Shown: positions 18,746-27,629 of the stretch, piece by piece
How positions within the stretch are numbered: the first letter of the stretch is position 1
Layout of the letters: every line of letters begins with the position of its first letter
Assembly (NCBI RefSeq): GCF_018967845.1
Contig: NZ_JAHLZZ010000001.1
Location: forward strand, 2,170,001-2,234,000
DNA from: Hymenobacter siberiensis
Lineage (GTDB): Bacteria; Bacteroidota; Bacteroidia; Cytophagales; Hymenobacteraceae
Direction of reading: 5' to 3'
DNA: 64,000 nt
Notes under the pieces: generated by a model
Databases searched by the model: none
Seen by the model: the letters and a program-made list of their open reading frames with translations, nothing else
Told to the model about the DNA's origin: nothing
Made by a program: the position numbers and the translations under genes

Positions 18746-18839
18746 GAATAAGGAATAGGGTTCAACGAAAAAAAGAATGTCATGCTTCGACTGCGCTCAG
18801 CATGACGTTCTTTTTTTCGTTGAACCCTATTCCTTATTC
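18746..18839. repeat. Long REP-like palindrome with 40-nt arms
   Basis: Arms 18746-18785 and 18800-18839 pair with a single mismatch. The inner half is the REP-like GTCATGC/GCATGAC unit around TTCGACTGCGCTCA. The outer half is an AT-rich extension with A7/T7. It ends the beta-propeller transcript and lies 23 bases before the first PAP2 gene. Confidence 0.8.
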
Positions 18840-18862
18840 AACACTGCGGACATTACTGATTC

Positions 18863-19606
18863 ATGCCCAATTCTTTCTGGTCCCGCCTGCGCCATGCCCT
18901 GCGAGCACACAAGATGGTGCTGCTGGCCCTACTGGCTGGGCTGATAATGCCCTGGGTGGTGTTCGTGAACGTGGCCGAGGACATTTGGGAGTCCGGCGGC
19001 TTTATCGGCGATAAGCAGATTCTGGCGTTTCTGCACGCCCACGCCACCCCGGCGCTCGACCAGCTGGCGCTGGCCCTCACCGCCGCCGGCGCCCCCCTGC
19101 CCATGGGCGTGTTGGCCGTGCTCATCACCGTGGGGCTGGCCGTGTGGGGCGTGCGCCGGCAGGCGTGGTTTTTTGGCCTGTCGGTGGGCGGGGCCATGGC
19201 CCTGAATCTGCTGGTGAAAGTGCTGTTTGCCCGGCCCCGGCCCGTGCTGTGGCAAAGCCTGAAGCCGGCGTTTTACTACAGCTTTCCGAGCGGGCACGCC
19301 ATGGGGGCGGCGGCCATGGCCACGGCCCTGGGGTTTCTGCTGTGGCAGTGGCGCGGCCGGTGGCCGGCCTCGGCGCTGGGGGCGCTGTTTGCCCTGGCCG
19401 TGGGCTGGAGCCGGGTGTACCTGGGCGTGCATTTCCCGTCCGACGTGCTGGCCGGCTGGACCGGCGCTGTGGGCTGGGTGGCGGGGCTGCACATGCTGTT
19501 TTCGCCCGAATTCCACCAGCTGCGGCAGTTCTGGCGCGAAAGCCTGCACCACCGTTTCCCCAATCTGGTGTCGCCGTCGGATGAAACGCAAAGTGCCCCG
19601 GCCTAG
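18863..19606 (+). CDS. PAP2 superfamily membrane phosphatase (copy 1)
   Basis: A 247-residue inner-membrane protein with about six hydrophobic segments. The three phosphatase motifs are present: KVLFARPRP, SFPSGHAMG, and SRVYLGVHFPSDVLAG with the catalytic His. Members remove phosphate from lipids such as undecaprenyl pyrophosphate or phosphatidate at the outer face of the membrane. A cytosolic-side extension of about 30 residues follows the last helix. A paralogue follows 149 bases downstream on the same strand. Confidence 0.92.
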   Translation: MPNSFWSRLRHALRAHKMVLLALLAGLIMPWVVFVNVAEDIWESGGFIGDKQILAFLHAHATPALDQLALALTAAGAPLPMGVLAVLITVGLAVWGVRRQAWFFGLSVGGAMALNLLVKVLFARPRPVLWQSLKPAFYYSFPSGHAMGAAAMATALGFLLWQWRGRWPASALGALFALAVGWSRVYLGVHFPSDVLAGWTGAVGWVAGLHMLFSPEFHQLRQFWRESLHHRFPNLVSPSDETQSAPA

Positions 19607-19628
19607 CAGCTAGCCCTAACCCAAGTCT

Positions 19629-19683
19629 GGAGTCGTTGCGCCGGTCCGCCCGCCCTATGCGGTCTGACCGGCGCAACGACTCC
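19629..19683. repeat. Inverted repeat between the two PAP2 genes
   Basis: Exact 18-bp arms, GGAGTCGTTGCGCCGGTC at 19629-19646 and the complement at 19666-19683, surround CGCCCGCCCTATGCGGTCT. It shares GGTCTGACCGG with the hairpins at 6545-6640. It may separate transcription of the two phosphatase genes. Confidence 0.65.
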
Positions 19684-19754
19684 GTATTCGATTAACCACA
19701 AGGGCCTGCCCGCATTGTTACTTGCCGGTGCATTCTTTTCGGTTGCCTGCTTCT

Positions 19755-20402
19755 ATGATTGCATCCCCGCACTCCGTTCCAACCACGCCAGTGCCAGCCC
19801 CCGGAGTCCTGCGGCTCACTGTGCTGGTTGCGGCCATCACCTTTGGCTGGCTGGCCTTTGCCGTGCTGCGCTTCGGCGGGTTGCTCTGGGATGCGCCCGT
19901 GCTGGAATTCTGGCACCGCCACGCTATGCCGGGGCTGGATAATGCGGCCGTCCTGCTCACCATCATCGGTAATACCTGGCCGATGGTGGGCCTCGGGGTG
20001 CTGGTATTTCTGGGGCTGCTGTGGCGGCGGCAGGGGCGGGCGGCGGCGCTGTTTTTCCTCTCAGTAGGCGGGTCGATGCTGCTCACGCAGGTTATTAAGC
20101 CGCTGGTGGCGCGGCCCCGGCCGGCGCTCTGGGCCAGCATTCGGCCCGAGCATACGTTCAGCTTCCCGAGCGGGCACGCCATGGATACGGCGGCCATTGC
20201 GGCGGCGCTGGTGCTCCTGGTGTGGGGCCGCCGGGGGCGCGGGTGGGTTTGGGGGCTGATGCCGCTGTTTGCGCTGGCCGTGGGCTGGGCGCGCATGTAC
20301 CTGGGCGTGCACAACCCGTCGGATGTACTGGCCGGCTGGGCGGCGGCCGTGGCCTGGGTGGCAGCGGTGCATTGGGTGGCGCTGCGCCGGCCACGCCAGT
20401 AG
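19755..20402 (+). CDS. PAP2 superfamily membrane phosphatase (copy 2)
   Basis: A 215-residue paralogue of the preceding gene with the same topology. Motifs are KPLVARPRP, SFPSGHAMD and ARMYLGVHNPSDVLAG. ATG 19755 (MIASPHSV) is chosen; a TTG at 19722 is also in frame. The two copies share the order of helices and motif spacing, so they probably arose by tandem duplication and then diverged. The substrate is not deducible. Confidence 0.92.
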   Translation: MIASPHSVPTTPVPAPGVLRLTVLVAAITFGWLAFAVLRFGGLLWDAPVLEFWHRHAMPGLDNAAVLLTIIGNTWPMVGLGVLVFLGLLWRRQGRAAALFFLSVGGSMLLTQVIKPLVARPRPALWASIRPEHTFSFPSGHAMDTAAIAAALVLLVWGRRGRGWVWGLMPLFALAVGWARMYLGVHNPSDVLAGWAAAVAWVAAVHWVALRRPRQ

Positions 20403-20423
20403 CTTAATGAATTGTATTTAAGC

Positions 20424-20957
20424 TTAGTATGGCGCGTCGGCCTCGAACCAGACGCAGGGCATTCCTTCAATCAAAAACTCCTCCGGCTCCTCGCGCAGGC
20501 CAATTTTGGTGAGAATGCGGCGCGAAGCCACGTTGTGCGTGTCGGCGTAGGCGCAGATGCGGGGCAGGTGCAGCACATCGAACCCATAGTCAAGCCAGGC
20601 CCGGGCCGCCTCGAAGCCGTAGCCCTGCCCCCAGAAACGCGGCAAAAACCGGTAGCCCAGGTCGTAGAAATCGTGCCGGCCGTTGATGGGGCTGGCCACC
20701 AGCTTCAGCCCGGCCCAACCCATGAACTCGCCGGTTTCGCGCAGCACCACGGCCCAGCGCCCGATGCCGACGGCAGCATACTGGGCTTCGATGTAGGCAA
20801 TGGTCTGGGCGCTTTGGGCCAGCGTGCTTACCATCTGCCCGCCAATGCTGCCGAGGTAGCGGTGCACGGCCGGGTCGGAATCGAGCGCAAACATCCCGGC
20901 CGTGTCGGCAGGGGTGAGGGGGCGGAAGTGCAGGCGGGCGCTATCGAAAGGCAGCAT
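20424..20957 (-). CDS. GNAT family N-acetyltransferase (RimJ/RimL-like)
   Basis: A 177-residue acetyltransferase starting MLPFDSARLHFRPLT, the usual beginning of RimJ/RimL-like members that acetylate ribosomal protein N-termini or small amines. The acetyl-CoA loop reads RFWGQGYGFEAARAW, equal to the Q/R-x-x-G-x-G/A motif. THNVASRRILTKIGL is the later conserved helix. An alternative ATG is at 20978. The gene converges on the second PAP2 gene with a 21-base gap. Confidence 0.9.
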   Translation of the reverse strand: MLPFDSARLHFRPLTPADTAGMFALDSDPAVHRYLGSIGGQMVSTLAQSAQTIAYIEAQYAAVGIGRWAVVLRETGEFMGWAGLKLVASPINGRHDFYDLGYRFLPRFWGQGYGFEAARAWLDYGFDVLHLPRICAYADTHNVASRRILTKIGLREEPEEFLIEGMPCVWFEADAPY

Positions 20958-21307
20958 TGGGAAGGAGTAGTAGCACATGCTTTAGCTTGTGCATCGTGAG
21001 CGCAAATGTACTGTGCTAAATCAGCCGCCCGTACCGGCCGGTGCGGGCGGCTCCGTACCCGCCGGGCAGCGGGCCGGATTCACCCCCAATGCCGGAGCCG
21101 TTACCGAAGCAGCGGTAAGGCATCGTACCTTCATCCACTGAAAGTAAAAGCTGGGCCGGCAAACTACGGCTCAGGTTATAAGCCCGTCAGGCGCATGTTC
21201 CCGGTAGCCACAGCCGGAGCGTTTGCTGTTCGGGTGCGTGTTGTTCAACTATTCTGGTCTTCCCTCAGCGCTGTTTTTTTCGTGATAAGACAAAGTATTT
21301 CTGCACC
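20958..21307. other. Intergenic region upstream of the NYN gene
   Basis: A 350-base gap between divergent genes. It has a hairpin at about 21022-21051 (AGCCGCCCGTACCGG and a near-complement). The rest shows no homology-like frame. The 150-codon frame that crosses it runs out of frame into the NYN gene and is a shadow. Confidence 0.4.
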
Positions 21308-22378
21308 ATGTTGCCCAAACCGACTGCTTCCCCTTACGCCGCCGTTTTCATCGATTTTGAAAACGTCTATTACTTCCTCAAAAACCACTTTCACGACCCG
21401 CCCGACCTCAACGATATCTGCCTCGATATCATCCGCACCCTGCGCGAGCAGCTGAGCGCCAAGGGCCTCGACAGCCTCATCAGCTACGCCTACGCCGACT
21501 TTGAGCGCCTGGCCACCGCCCCCCAGGGCGCGCTGTACCTGATGGGCGTGAGTACCCGCAACGTGCTGGGCACCGACCACAAAAATGCCGCCGATATGCA
21601 GCTCTGCATCGACGCGCTGGAGGTGATGTACACCCGGCCCGATATCGGCACGTTCGTGCTCGTGGCCGGCGACCGCGACTACATTCCCGTGCTGCAGCAC
21701 CTGCGCCGGCAGGCTCGGCAGGTGCTGGTGGCCGGTTTCCGCGAGTCGGTATCCGGCGATTTGCTCCAGAATATCGGTTCCGCGCAGTTCATCGATGCCC
21801 GCGACTTGCTTGCGCCCGAGCGCGTGGAGCAGCTCGAAAAGCGCCGCACCGACCGCCAGCGTACCCTGGAGGAAAGCCGCCGCCTGCGCGAGCAGGGCAT
21901 GGCCGGCGTGCCCTCGGCTGCTGCCCTGGCCGCCCGCGCCGACAGCGCGGGCGAAGTTGCCGCCGTGCCCTTGCCCAAAGTAGCGCCCGTGCCGTCGGCC
22001 AGTGCCCCGCGCCCCGTTTTGCCGGTGCCAGCCCGGCCTTTTGTATCGCGCGACGAAGTATCTGAATTTGCCCCCGTCCGCCGCCTGGCCACCGACACCG
22101 AGCGCCGGACGCTGGCCTTCATGCTGGCCGAGTTTCAGAAGCTCGAAGCCAAGCAGCAGCGCCGCGTGACGGAGCTGTGGCTGGGCCCGTTTATGCGCCT
22201 GCTCACCGACGAGCTGCCCGAGCTGCCCGACTACGAGCGCCGCGACCAGCTCAACAAGCTGCGCGATGCCGGCACCATCCGCATCGAGAAGCGCGAGGGC
22301 GAGCCGCACCCGTTTTCCGTCATCGTGGTCAACTATAGCCACCCCGACGTGCAGGAGCTGCATCCCGGCGAGGAGTAG
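21308..22378 (+). CDS. NYN domain (PIN-like, LabA/DUF88) protein
   Basis: A 356-residue protein. Residues about 10-165 form a NYN nuclease fold: VFIDFENVYYFL with the first acidic residue, KNAADMQLCIDA with the middle Asp, and VLVAGDRDYIPVL with the last Asp pair. These acidic positions form the metal site of NYN ribonucleases. Residues 175-265 are a charged helix, then an Ala/Pro-rich linker. The last 85 residues form a compact helical domain (TERRTLAFMLAEFQKLEAKQ) resembling winged-helix or OST-HTH tails. The likely role is RNA cleavage in the cytosol. Two small paralogous genes follow on the same strand. Confidence 0.88.
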   Translation: MLPKPTASPYAAVFIDFENVYYFLKNHFHDPPDLNDICLDIIRTLREQLSAKGLDSLISYAYADFERLATAPQGALYLMGVSTRNVLGTDHKNAADMQLCIDALEVMYTRPDIGTFVLVAGDRDYIPVLQHLRRQARQVLVAGFRESVSGDLLQNIGSAQFIDARDLLAPERVEQLEKRRTDRQRTLEESRRLREQGMAGVPSAAALAARADSAGEVAAVPLPKVAPVPSASAPRPVLPVPARPFVSRDEVSEFAPVRRLATDTERRTLAFMLAEFQKLEAKQQRRVTELWLGPFMRLLTDELPELPDYERRDQLNKLRDAGTIRIEKREGEPHPFSVIVVNYSHPDVQELHPGEE

Positions 22379-22531
22379 CATCTGGCGGCTGCACAACTCC
22401 TTTTGGCCTGAAATGTTTGTTATTAAATCACGTATAAATAAATGCCAAAATTTTGTTCATCAATAAGTTAACATCCTTGCGGCGGATGCGTTAGTAGGGT
22501 ATAAATTCACCTAACTAATCTTCTTTTTCCC

Positions 22532-22885
22532 ATGGATAACAGCACCACATCGCAAAGCAGCCAGGGCACCAGCCAGCTCGACGCTACCCTCAATGCCCTG
22601 CAAGGCGGCCTGGCCGCCGCCGCCGGTGCCGCCGGCCCCAACATTGCCGGCTGGATTAAAACCCTGCAAGGCAATACGCAACTCTCGGGCATCAGCTCGG
22701 AGCTGCAAAACCTGCATGATTCGTTGCAGAGCGGTGCTTCTGACACCGGCGCTCTGGCCCAAAGCCTGAGCACCCTCGGCGAGCACACCACCAAAGCAGC
22801 TGCGCAAGCCACCCCCGATGCCCAGGACAAGCTGCGCCAGCTCGGCCAGGCCCTGAGCACGGCCGCCAGCCAGCTGAAGGGCTAA
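22532..22885 (+). CDS. Small helical protein, paralogue of the gene at 23074
   Basis: A 117-residue Gln/Ala/Ser-rich protein with no signal peptide or membrane segment. It reads as four amphipathic helices, including GWIKTLQGN, ISSELQNLHDSLQ and DKLRQLGQALSTAASQL. The pattern W-I-x2-L, E-L-x2-L, L-S-x2-L-G-x2-T and the final Q-x-L helix are shared with the gene at 23074-23445. I do not recognise a named family. A strong terminator follows 8 bases after the stop. Confidence 0.7.
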   Translation: MDNSTTSQSSQGTSQLDATLNALQGGLAAAAGAAGPNIAGWIKTLQGNTQLSGISSELQNLHDSLQSGASDTGALAQSLSTLGEHTTKAAAQATPDAQDKLRQLGQALSTAASQLKG

Positions 22886-22893
22886 CCCAACGG

Positions 22894-22953
22894 CCCCGAC
22901 AAGCAAACGGGCACTCCGGAGATTCCTCCGGAGTGCCCGTTTGCTTGTCGGGG
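22894..22953 (+). terminator. Strong hairpin terminator between paralogues
   Basis: Perfect 28-nt arms, 22894-22921 and 22926-22953, with loop ATTC. The stem contains AAGCAAACGGGCACTCCGGA. It separates transcription of the two small paralogues, so they are not one simple operon. Confidence 0.8.
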
Positions 22954-23073
22954 CTGCCGCCGTTGAATAGCATTTTGCCTGTTTGGCTGCGTATCTTCGC
23001 GGCTGAAAGCAGGCCGGTCGGATGTTCCATTCGTGGCCTCGTTGCCGTACCAACCCATCTCTAAATTTGCCCT

Positions 23074-23445
23074 ATGAGCTTTTTCACTGAAGCAGAATCC
23101 AGCATTCGCCTGCTGTTCGATACCAACAACGCCGGCTTCCAGGTAGACCCCGGCAAAGGCATCAGCCATCTCGAAAACTGGATTCAGCACCTGCGCAACA
23201 TCGACCAGCCGGCTACCCGCCTCATGGTAGCCGAGCTTGAAACCCTGCGCAACCACATCAGCAACAACAACGCTGCCGGCATGTCGCAGGCCTTCCAGAA
23301 CCTCGGCGAGATGACGGCCCAGGCCGCCCTCACTACCCACAATTTCAGCGGCGAAGGCGACAAAGCCCGCGAGTTCAGCCAGAAGCTGATTTCGGTGGCC
23401 GGCAATCTGCGCCACATCGCCGGCTCGCGGGTAGCGCAGCACTAA
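23074..23445 (+). CDS. Small helical protein, paralogue of the gene at 22532
   Basis: A 123-residue soluble protein: MSFFTEAESSIRLLFD, ENWIQHLRNIDQP, VAELETLRNHIS, LGEMTAQAALT and KLISVAGNLRHI. Helix order and spacing match the preceding gene, with about 25% identity by eye. Family unknown. The ATG at 23074 is the only good start. A TATCTTCG box at 22991-22998 may be its own promoter. A REP-like palindrome follows before the convergent ggt gene. Confidence 0.7.
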   Translation: MSFFTEAESSIRLLFDTNNAGFQVDPGKGISHLENWIQHLRNIDQPATRLMVAELETLRNHISNNNAAGMSQAFQNLGEMTAQAALTTHNFSGEGDKAREFSQKLISVAGNLRHIAGSRVAQH

Positions 23446-23490
23446 GCTACGGTTAACGTAGCGGTTGGGTTGAAGAAGCCCAAAAGCAAG

Positions 23491-23605
23491 AACGTCATGC
23501 CGAGCGTAGCCGAGGCATCTCGCGTGTGGTAGTAATTAACGTCGTTGAACGATTGAGTTACTACTACTACACGCGAGATGCCTCGGCTACGCTCGGCATA
23601 ACGTT
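23491..23605. repeat. REP-like palindromic element, full length
   Basis: Two half-units face each other. The outer arms AACGTCATGCCGAGCGTAGC and complement pair with one mismatch, extended by CGAGGCATCTCGCGTG and TAGTAA/TTACTA. The centre is a short ACGTCGTTGAACG spacer. It sits between the convergent small gene and ggt. Confidence 0.8.
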
Positions 23606-23618
23606 TTTTTTCTGACTG

Positions 23619-25370
23619 CTAATACCCCAGGGCCGTGTCATCGCCGCGCGGGTCGGCACCGCCTTCCAGCATGCCGTCGGGCAGGATGTGAATGATGTCG
23701 AGCTTGCCCCAGGGCAGGCGCGGGTTGAGGTGGTAGCCGCGGGCGCGCAGCGTATCCTGGGCCACGGGCAGCAGGGCCCCGGCTTCCACGTCGATGATAT
23801 CGGGCAGCCACTGGTGGTGCAGGCGCGGCGCGGTCACCACTTGCTGGGCGTTCAGGCCGTAATCAACAATGCCAATGATGCTTTGCAACACGCTGGTAAT
23901 GATAGTGCTGCCGCCGGGCGTGCCGGTTACCAGCGCTACCTTGCCGTTGCGGGTGAGGATGGTGGGCGTCATGCTGCTGAGCATGCGCTTGCCGGGCGCG
24001 ATGGCATTGGCGGTGCCGCCCACCAGGCCGTAGGCGTTGGGCACGCCGGCCTTGGCCGAGAAGTCGTCCATCTCGTTATTCAGCAAAAAGCCCGCGCCGG
24101 GCACCACTACTTTGCTACCATAGGCCCCGTTGAGGGTGGTGGTGCAGCTCACGGCATTGCCGAAGGCATCGACGATGCTGTAGTGGGTGGTTTCGTCGCT
24201 CTCGTAGCCGGGTAGTTTGGCCCCGGCCGCCACGGCGGCGCTGGCGGTGGCGCGGCCTTTGGGGCGCATGGAGGCGGCCCGCTGGCGGTTATAGTCCACA
24301 TCGAGCAGCTTTTGTACGGGCACGAAGCCGAAATCAGGGTCGCCGAGGTAGGTGGCACGGTCGGCATACACGCGCCGCTCGGCTTCGGTGATGTAGTGCA
24401 CGGCCAGGGGTGTGTGGTAGCCGGCCTGGGCCAGGTCCACGGGCTCCAGCATTTGCAGCATCTGCAGCAGGGCCACGCCGCCCGAGCTGGGCGGCGGCAT
24501 GGTAATCACGTCGTAGTCGCGGTAGTGGCCGCGCAGGGGCTCGCGCCACTTGGCCTTGTAGTTGTCGAGGTCGGCCTGGTTTACGAGGCCGCCGCCGCGC
24601 TTCATTTCGCTGAGCAGCAGGCGGGCGGTTTCGCCCTTGTAGAAGCCGGCGCGGCCCTGGTCGCGCACGCGGGTGAGGGTGCGGGCTAGCTCGGGTAGGC
24701 GCAGGGTGTCGCCGGCCTGCCACTCGCCGCCGCCGGGGCGTAGGTAGGCCGGGGAACTGCCGGGGTTGTATTTCTGGAAATCGGCGCGGTTGCGGTTGAG
24801 GCCGGCCGCCTCCTTGGCCGTGAGCGGGAAGCCCCGGGTTGCCAGCGCCACGGCCGGCTGCACCAGCGTGGCCCACGAAAGCTTACCCAACTGCTTGTGC
24901 AGCGTAGCCATGCCGGCCACGGTGCCGGGCGTGCCCACGGCCAGCGGGCCGGCGGTGCTCAGGTCGGGCACCACGTTGCCCTGCTTATCGAGGTACATAT
25001 CGCGCGTGGCGCCGGCGGGGGCCGTTTCGCGGAAATCGAGCGAGCCGGCCGAGCCGTTGCGGTCGCGGTAGAGCAGGAAGCCGCCGCCGCCGATGTTGCC
25101 GGCCACGGGCAGGGCCACGGCCAGCGCAAACTGCACGGCCACGGCCGCGTCGTAGGCGTTGCCGCCGCGCTGGAGAATCTGGGTGCCGATTTTGGAGGCT
25201 TCGGGGTGGGCCGATACCACCATGGCGTAGCGGGCCAGCCGGGGGGCGGCGGCCTTGGGCGGCGGCGTGCCCAGCGACCCCTCGAAGGCCCGCGAGGTGG
25301 ACGTGACCGGCCGCTCGGACGAGCAGGCCAGCAGCAAGGCCAGCGGAATGGTCAGGAGACGGTATCTCAT
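23619..25370 (-). CDS. ggt: Gamma-glutamyltransferase, lipoprotein
   Basis: A 583-residue GGT precursor. It starts MRYRLLTIPLALLLACSS, a lipoprotein signal, so it is anchored in the periplasm or outer membrane. Autocleavage would occur before T394 in ETTHYSIVDAFGNAV, which becomes the nucleophile of the small subunit. The substrate-binding loop is MLSSMTPTI and the Gly-rich site is GTPGGSTI. It hydrolyses or transfers gamma-glutamyl groups from glutathione and peptides. ATG 25370 is preferred to a TTG nine bases upstream. The divergent neighbour is glgB. Confidence 0.95.
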   Translation of the reverse strand: MRYRLLTIPLALLLACSSERPVTSTSRAFEGSLGTPPPKAAAPRLARYAMVVSAHPEASKIGTQILQRGGNAYDAAVAVQFALAVALPVAGNIGGGGFLLYRDRNGSAGSLDFRETAPAGATRDMYLDKQGNVVPDLSTAGPLAVGTPGTVAGMATLHKQLGKLSWATLVQPAVALATRGFPLTAKEAAGLNRNRADFQKYNPGSSPAYLRPGGGEWQAGDTLRLPELARTLTRVRDQGRAGFYKGETARLLLSEMKRGGGLVNQADLDNYKAKWREPLRGHYRDYDVITMPPPSSGGVALLQMLQMLEPVDLAQAGYHTPLAVHYITEAERRVYADRATYLGDPDFGFVPVQKLLDVDYNRQRAASMRPKGRATASAAVAAGAKLPGYESDETTHYSIVDAFGNAVSCTTTLNGAYGSKVVVPGAGFLLNNEMDDFSAKAGVPNAYGLVGGTANAIAPGKRMLSSMTPTILTRNGKVALVTGTPGGSTIITSVLQSIIGIVDYGLNAQQVVTAPRLHHQWLPDIIDVEAGALLPVAQDTLRARGYHLNPRLPWGKLDIIHILPDGMLEGGADPRGDDTALGY

Positions 25371-25488
25371 ATTGGGCAAAATAACGCCATATTTCAGCGG
25401 ATTGCTATTGCCGGACCGAAATTGCCTGCCAGCACGTATAATTTGCCGCCGAGCCGCCGCCGCTGCTGGGCCGGCAGTTGCGGCGCGT

Positions 25489-25496
25489 TACTTTTG
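25489..25496 (+). promoter_or_regulatory. Possible Bacteroidota -7 box of glgB
   Basis: TACTTTTG fits TAnnTTTG and lies 19 bases before the glgB ATG at 25516, implying a very short leader. A -33 TTTG was not found at the expected spacing. Confidence 0.35.
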
Positions 25497-25515
25497 GCCT
25501 AAACCTTCCCGCATC

Positions 25516-27567
25516 ATGGCTACGTCGAAATCCACTGCATCCGCCGCCCCCAAGGCCCGCCGCCCGGCCCCGCTCGCCCTCGTGAAAAACGACGCCTGGC
25601 TTGCGCCCTACGAACCCGTGCTGCGCCAGCGCCAGGCCCGCCTACAGGCCCGCCTGGCCGAAATCGAACAATACCACGGCTCTTTAGCAAACTACGCCAC
25701 CGCCCACCAGCAGTTGGGCCTGAACCACGACGCCGGCCGCCGGGGCTGGGTGTACCGCGAGTGGGCTCCCGGGGCCGATTACCTGTCGCTGGTGGGCGAT
25801 TTCAACGGCTGGGACCGTGGAGCCAACCCGCTGCAAAAGCTTGATTTTGGGGTGTGGGAAGTGTTTTTGCCCGATGCCGAGTATGACCAGCGCCTGGCCC
25901 ACGGCAGCCGCTACAAGGTGCACGTAGCGGCCAATGGTCAGGGCAAAGACCGCCTGCCCGCCACCCTGCGCCGCGCCGTGCAGGACGAAGAAACCAAGGA
26001 TTTCGCCGGCCAAATCTGGCGGCCCGAAGCCGAATTCCGCTGGACCGACCAGAAGTTCCGGCCCGCCACCGCTGGCAAAGAACCGCTCATTTACGAAGCC
26101 CACGTGGGCATGGCCACCGAGGAAAGCCGGGTGGGCACCTACCGCGAATTTGCCGAGAATATCCTGCCCCGCATCGAGGCCGACGGCTACAATACCGTGC
26201 AGCTGATGGCCGTAATGGAGCACCCGTACTACGGCTCATTTGGCTACCACGTGGCTAATTTGTTTGCGGCCAGCTCGCGCTTCGGCACGCCCGAGGACCT
26301 CAAGTTCCTCATCAATGAAGCCCACCGGCGGGGCATCGCTGTGCTGCTCGACATCGTGCATTCGCACGCTGTGAAAAACGAGGCCGAGGGCCTGGCCGAT
26401 TTCGACGGCTCGGGTAACCTCTATTTCCACAAGGGCGAGCGCGGCAACCACTCCGGCTGGGACAGCAAGCTGTTCGACTACGGCCGGCCCGAGGTGCAGC
26501 AGTTCCTGCTCAGCAACCTACGCTTCTGGCTGGAAGAATTCCACTTCGACGGCTTCCGCTTTGACGGGGTAACCAGCATGCTCTACCAGCACCACGGCGA
26601 GGGGGTGGCATTCGTGGGCTACGACAACTACTTCGGCCCGGCCGCCGACGAGGATGCCATTCTCTACCTGCAGCTGGCCACCACGCTGGCCCACGAGTTT
26701 AAAAAAGGCAGCATCCTGATTGCTGAGGACATGAGCGGCCTGCCCGGCCTGTGCCGCCCCATCAAGGAAGGCGGCGTGGGCTTCGACTACCGCCTGGCCA
26801 TGGGCATTCCCGATTACTGGATTAAGCTGCTCAAGCACACGCCCGACGAAGCCTGGCCCCTCGGCGACCTCTGGCACACCCTCACCAATCGCCGCGCTGG
26901 CGAGAAAACCATTGCCTACGCTGAAAGCCACGACCAAGCCCTGGTGGGTGACAAAACCCTGTCGCACTGGCTATTCGATGCCAGTATCTATACTCACATG
27001 CACGTCATGGATGGTGACCCCGGCGCGGCACGGGCCCTGGCCCTGCACAAGCTCATCCGCCTGCTCACGCTGGCCTCCGGCGGCGAGGGCTACCTCACGT
27101 TCATCGGCAACGAGTTCGGCCACCCCGAGTGGGTCGATTTCCCCCGCGAGGGCAACGACTGGAGCTATCACTTCGCCCGCCGCCAGTGGAGCCTGGGCGA
27201 CAACCCGGAGCTAAAATTCCACCAGCTGGGGGAGTTCGATAAGGCGATGATTCACTTGGCCAAAGCGCAACACCTGCTGGCCGCCGGTCCCGCCGTTTTA
27301 TTGAAGCACGACGAGGAAAACAAAGTGCTGGTATTTGAGCGCGCCGGGCTGGTGTTCGTGGTCAATTTCCACGTCGAAAAAAGCCTGACCGACTACCGCT
27401 TCTGGGTAACGGAGGAAGGTAAATATCGCGTGGTACTGTCGTCTGACAACGGTCGCTTCGGCGGTTTCGACCGGCCCGACGAGGGCTACGAGTACGAGAC
27501 GTTCGAGCATCAGCTCAGCCTGTACCTGCCAAGCCGGGTGGCGCTGGTACTGGAATTGGGTAGTTGA
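25516..27567 (+). CDS. glgB: 1,4-alpha-glucan branching enzyme, GH13_8 (eukaryote-like) type
   Basis: A 683-residue branching enzyme that adds alpha-1,6 branches to glycogen. A CBM48 domain lies near residues 80-180 (YREWAPGADYLSLVGDFNGW). The barrel follows with GYHVANLFAASSRFGTPEDL. Catalytic residues are D350 in GFRFDGVTSM, E404 in ILIAEDMSG and D473 in YAESHDQALVG. MEHPYYGSFGYHV and DGDPGAARALALHK resemble the animal/plant-like branching enzymes that Bacteroidota carry, rather than E. coli GlgB. It has no export signal. Other glucan genes lie 3-10 kb downstream and upstream but not in one operon. Confidence 0.95.
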   Translation: MATSKSTASAAPKARRPAPLALVKNDAWLAPYEPVLRQRQARLQARLAEIEQYHGSLANYATAHQQLGLNHDAGRRGWVYREWAPGADYLSLVGDFNGWDRGANPLQKLDFGVWEVFLPDAEYDQRLAHGSRYKVHVAANGQGKDRLPATLRRAVQDEETKDFAGQIWRPEAEFRWTDQKFRPATAGKEPLIYEAHVGMATEESRVGTYREFAENILPRIEADGYNTVQLMAVMEHPYYGSFGYHVANLFAASSRFGTPEDLKFLINEAHRRGIAVLLDIVHSHAVKNEAEGLADFDGSGNLYFHKGERGNHSGWDSKLFDYGRPEVQQFLLSNLRFWLEEFHFDGFRFDGVTSMLYQHHGEGVAFVGYDNYFGPAADEDAILYLQLATTLAHEFKKGSILIAEDMSGLPGLCRPIKEGGVGFDYRLAMGIPDYWIKLLKHTPDEAWPLGDLWHTLTNRRAGEKTIAYAESHDQALVGDKTLSHWLFDASIYTHMHVMDGDPGAARALALHKLIRLLTLASGGEGYLTFIGNEFGHPEWVDFPREGNDWSYHFARRQWSLGDNPELKFHQLGEFDKAMIHLAKAQHLLAAGPAVLLKHDEENKVLVFERAGLVFVVNFHVEKSLTDYRFWVTEEGKYRVVLSSDNGRFGGFDRPDEGYEYETFEHQLSLYLPSRVALVLELGS

Positions 27568-27629
27568 CTACAGTTGTTTATCAATATCACCCTTTTCCTA
27601 AACTAGCAAGTACGCGCCGTAGCAGGTGT

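Noticed and set aside
21006..21455. 149-codon plus-strand frame before the NYN gene
   Set aside because: It runs out of frame into the NYN coding region and is Arg/Ser-rich shadow sequence.
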